A stretch of 64,000 nt of DNA from Echiichthys vipera (taxonomy: Eukaryota > Chordata > Actinopteri > Perciformes > Trachinidae), in the NCBI GenBank assembly GCA_963691815.1, contig OY829654.1:30421188-30485187 (forward strand). The letters are read 5' to 3'. The notes beneath the pieces are model-generated. The model saw only the letters and a list, made by a program, of their open reading frames with translations. It did no database searches and was not told where the DNA came from. Positions 61,905-64,000 of the stretch are shown here, in pieces; position 1 is the stretch's first letter, and every line of letters begins with the position of its first letter. A program made the position numbers and the translations under genes.

Positions 61905-64000
61905 ATGATGAAGAGGATTGTTAGATGTTTTTATCTTTTACTGACTGCTCTTTTTACTGTTGTTCATTTTTTATCCATGTGTGATTTTAACATCAGCACC
62001 TTAAACCTGAACGGTGCCAGGTCTGATTTTAAAAGAGCCACCCTTTTTAAACTGATGGAGACTAAAAGAATTGATGTCATGTTTGTTCAAGAAACTCACA
62101 GCACTGTAGACAATGAAAGTGACTGGAAGAGGGCTTTTAAAGGGGAGGTGGTTTTAAGTCACAGGTCCAGTCTGAGTGGAGGAGTGGGGATTTTATTTGC
62201 TCAGAGCTTTTTACCTTTTTCTTTTACTATTGATGAAGTCGTTCCAGGTGTTTTATTGAAAGTTAAAGCTGTCTTTGAAAACGTAAAACTTGTGTTTTTA
62301 AATGTCTACACTCCCACTAACGCAGTGGACAGGGTAGCACTTTTAAACATTTTAAGTGACTGTGTTAAAAACTGTGAGGATGATGGTTTTATGTTTTTAG
62401 GGGGGGATTTTAATTGCACAATAAATCCAGCCCTGGACAGGAACCATCCTGAGCCACACCCTCCTTCATCTCGCACACTCAGACAACTTATGGAGAACCA
62501 TGAGCTGAGTGATGTGTGGAGGGCTTTTAACAGTCAGCACAGACAGTACACCTGGAGCCACAGTAGGGAGGGGGTTTTATCTCTAGCCAGACTGGACCGC
62601 TTTTATTGTTTTAAACACCATTTAAATATTTTTAAGAGGTGTTTTATTCAGCCTGTGGGTTTTAGTGATCATTTTTTAGTCTCCTGTCATGTTTTTATCA
62701 AAAACATCCGTTTTAAGAGCGCCTATTGGCATTTTAACACGGCCCTTTTAGATGACCAGGCTTTTAGAACTGCTTTTAAGTTTTTTTGGGAGTCCCACAG
62801 AGAGAGCAGGCCTGCCTTCACTAACATACAACAGTGGTGGGACTTTGATAAGACCCAGATAAAGCAGCTCTGCCAGCAGTTCACTTGTGGTGTCACTACA
62901 GACTTAACCCGGTCCATGAAAGATCTGGAGTCGCAGGTGGTGGAGCTGCAGACCTTAGCAGACTCCACAGCAAACCGAGGGCTTTTAGACTCCCTCAAGT
63001 CAAAAAAGTCGGCCATAGCCAGCCTGCTGGGAGTCTCAGCACAGGGGGCTCTGGTCAGGTCTAGGTTCATGAACATCACACAGATGGACGCCCCATCTCG
63101 CTTCTTCTTTGGGCTGGAGCGGAAAAATGGACAAAGGAAGACCATTCACTCTTTACGTACGGGTAGCTGCTCCCAAGTCTCAGACTCATCTGAGATTAGG
63201 AAATATGCTGCCGGTTTCTACAGAGACCTCTTTAAGAGTGAGTGGACAAATAATCCAAATGTGTGCAGCAGCTTCCTCAGCGGTCTCCCTCAGGTCAGCG
63301 AGGCTGACAACAGGGAGTTGGCAGCAGAGGTGACGCTGCAGGAGCTCCACACTGCCACCATGAGCCTGCAGAGCGGCAGAGCTCCAGGCATGGACGGCCT
63401 TCCTGCAGATTTTTACAAGTCCTTCTGGTCCACCCTAGGACCAGATCTGCTAGAGGTCCTAAATGAAAGTCTAAAGACTGGCAGACTGCCTCTGAGCTGC
63501 AGGAGGGCCGCAATAACCCTGCTGCCTAAAAAGGGAGACCTGCAGGAGCTTAAGAACTGGAGGCCGGTCTCATTGCTGTGCACGGATTATAAGATCCTGT
63601 CCAAAGCTCTGGCCCTTAGACTGAGGGAGGTGATGGCGTCCATCATCCACCCTGACCAGACCTACTGTGTGCCCGGCAGGCTTATCAGTGACAACGTCAC
63701 TTTAATTCGAGACATTTTGGAGCTCTCCAGTTCATTGGGTATAGAGACTGGTCTGATTTCAATAGACCAGGAAAAGGCTTTTGACCGGGTTGAACACCAG
63801 TACCTGTGGCAGACTCTGGCTGCTTTTGGGTTCAACCCTGGTTTCATAGCCATGGTCCGGGTTCTCTATAGTGACATTGCAAGCGTTCTGAAAATTAACG
63901 GCGGACTGGGCGCACCATTTGAGATCCAGAGAGGGGTGAGGCAGGGCTGCTCTCTCTCTGGGATGTTATATTCGATCGCCATCGAGCCTCTGCTCCACAA
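61905..64000 (+). CDS. Tx1-like LINE ORF2, endonuclease-reverse transcriptase (partial, open to window end)
   Basis: From ATG 61905 (tandem ATG at 61908) I translated about 698 codons with no stop to the window edge. APE endonuclease: STLNLNGARSDF, VMFVQETHS (catalytic Glu), FLGGDFNCTINPALDR (Asp/Asn), LARLDRFY, GFSDHFLVS (Asp-His). RT: SGRAPGMDGLPADFYK, ITLLPKKGD, WRPVSLLCTDYKILSK, LISIDQEKAFDRV (motif A Asp), GVRQGCSLSGMLYSI (motif B). The FADD-type motif C lies beyond position 64000. Upstream in-frame TGAs fix the start. It may be an intact, recently active copy. Confidence 0.93.
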   Translation, partial: MMKRIVRCFYLLLTALFTVVHFLSMCDFNISTLNLNGARSDFKRATLFKLMETKRIDVMFVQETHSTVDNESDWKRAFKGEVVLSHRSSLSGGVGILFAQSFLPFSFTIDEVVPGVLLKVKAVFENVKLVFLNVYTPTNAVDRVALLNILSDCVKNCEDDGFMFLGGDFNCTINPALDRNHPEPHPPSSRTLRQLMENHELSDVWRAFNSQHRQYTWSHSREGVLSLARLDRFYCFKHHLNIFKRCFIQPVGFSDHFLVSCHVFIKNIRFKSAYWHFNTALLDDQAFRTAFKFFWESHRESRPAFTNIQQWWDFDKTQIKQLCQQFTCGVTTDLTRSMKDLESQVVELQTLADSTANRGLLDSLKSKKSAIASLLGVSAQGALVRSRFMNITQMDAPSRFFFGLERKNGQRKTIHSLRTGSCSQVSDSSEIRKYAAGFYRDLFKSEWTNNPNVCSSFLSGLPQVSEADNRELAAEVTLQELHTATMSLQSGRAPGMDGLPADFYKSFWSTLGPDLLEVLNESLKTGRLPLSCRRAAITLLPKKGDLQELKNWRPVSLLCTDYKILSKALALRLREVMASIIHPDQTYCVPGRLISDNVTLIRDILELSSSLGIETGLISIDQEKAFDRVEHQYLWQTLAAFGFNPGFIAMVRVLYSDIASVLKINGGLGAPFEIQRGVRQGCSLSGMLYSIAIEPLLH

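Overview
This is vertebrate nuclear DNA, almost certainly from a teleost fish. Three conserved, intron-rich vertebrate genes with GT/AG introns can be assembled by eye. They sit among very long (CA)n/(TG)n microsatellites, tRNA-derived SINEs, L2-like 3' ends, a Rex3-type (RTE-clade) LINE, a Tx1-like L1-clade LINE, a Penelope-like element and many cut-and-paste transposons (hAT, PIF/Harbinger, P/THAP-like, Tc/mariner or pogo-like, probably piggyBac). There are no prokaryotic features, rRNA genes or CRISPR arrays.

Gene layout. (1) usp11, minus strand, start codon at 9341 and running off the left edge: 11 coding exons (about 473 residues) cover the DUSP domain, the ubiquitin-like domain and the first half of the USP catalytic domain, including the Cys box. 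(2) rfc2, plus strand, 10647-18637: six coding exons giving 354 residues, complete, with a poly(A) signal at 18871. usp11 and rfc2 are head-to-head with about 1.3 kb between start codons. (3) ndrg3, minus strand, 59790-25855: 15 coding exons giving 371 residues, complete, and tail-to-tail with rfc2. These genes do not form an operon or pathway. USP11 is a deubiquitinase, RFC2 a clamp-loader ATPase and NDRG3 a non-catalytic alpha/beta-hydrolase-fold protein.

Everything else is intronic or intergenic repeat. usp11 introns hold TIR elements, a Harbinger transposase relic and long UG-sense repeats beside splice sites. rfc2 introns 1 and 3 carry two insertions of one repeat family with a 34-bp VNTR (3 versus about 31 copies). 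The rfc2/ndrg3 interval holds a 1.8-kb Harbinger palindrome with Myb/SANT-like and HARBI1-like fragments. ndrg3 intron 4 is a nested stack: a probable piggyBac contains a long-TIR element, which in turn contains a TA-flanked Tc/mariner-type element and a near full-length Rex3. ndrg3 intron 2 carries a Penelope-like relic, an L1-clade relic, a second Rex3 with a perfect 12-bp target duplication, a THAP-encoding P-like element and a 2.85-kb, 33-bp-unit minisatellite. ndrg3 intron 1 holds a hAT element with a perfect 8-bp target duplication. The right edge is a Tx1-like LINE starting directly against a (CA)n tract, with ORF2 open to the end of the window.

I found no convincing new multi-gene system. 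The most original signals are the UG-sense bias and splice-site adjacency of the dinucleotide repeats, the Tx1 element abutting its microsatellite, the THAP-carrying MITE family, and inverted intronic repeats bracketing ndrg3 exons 5-14. All coordinates and alignments were made by eye.
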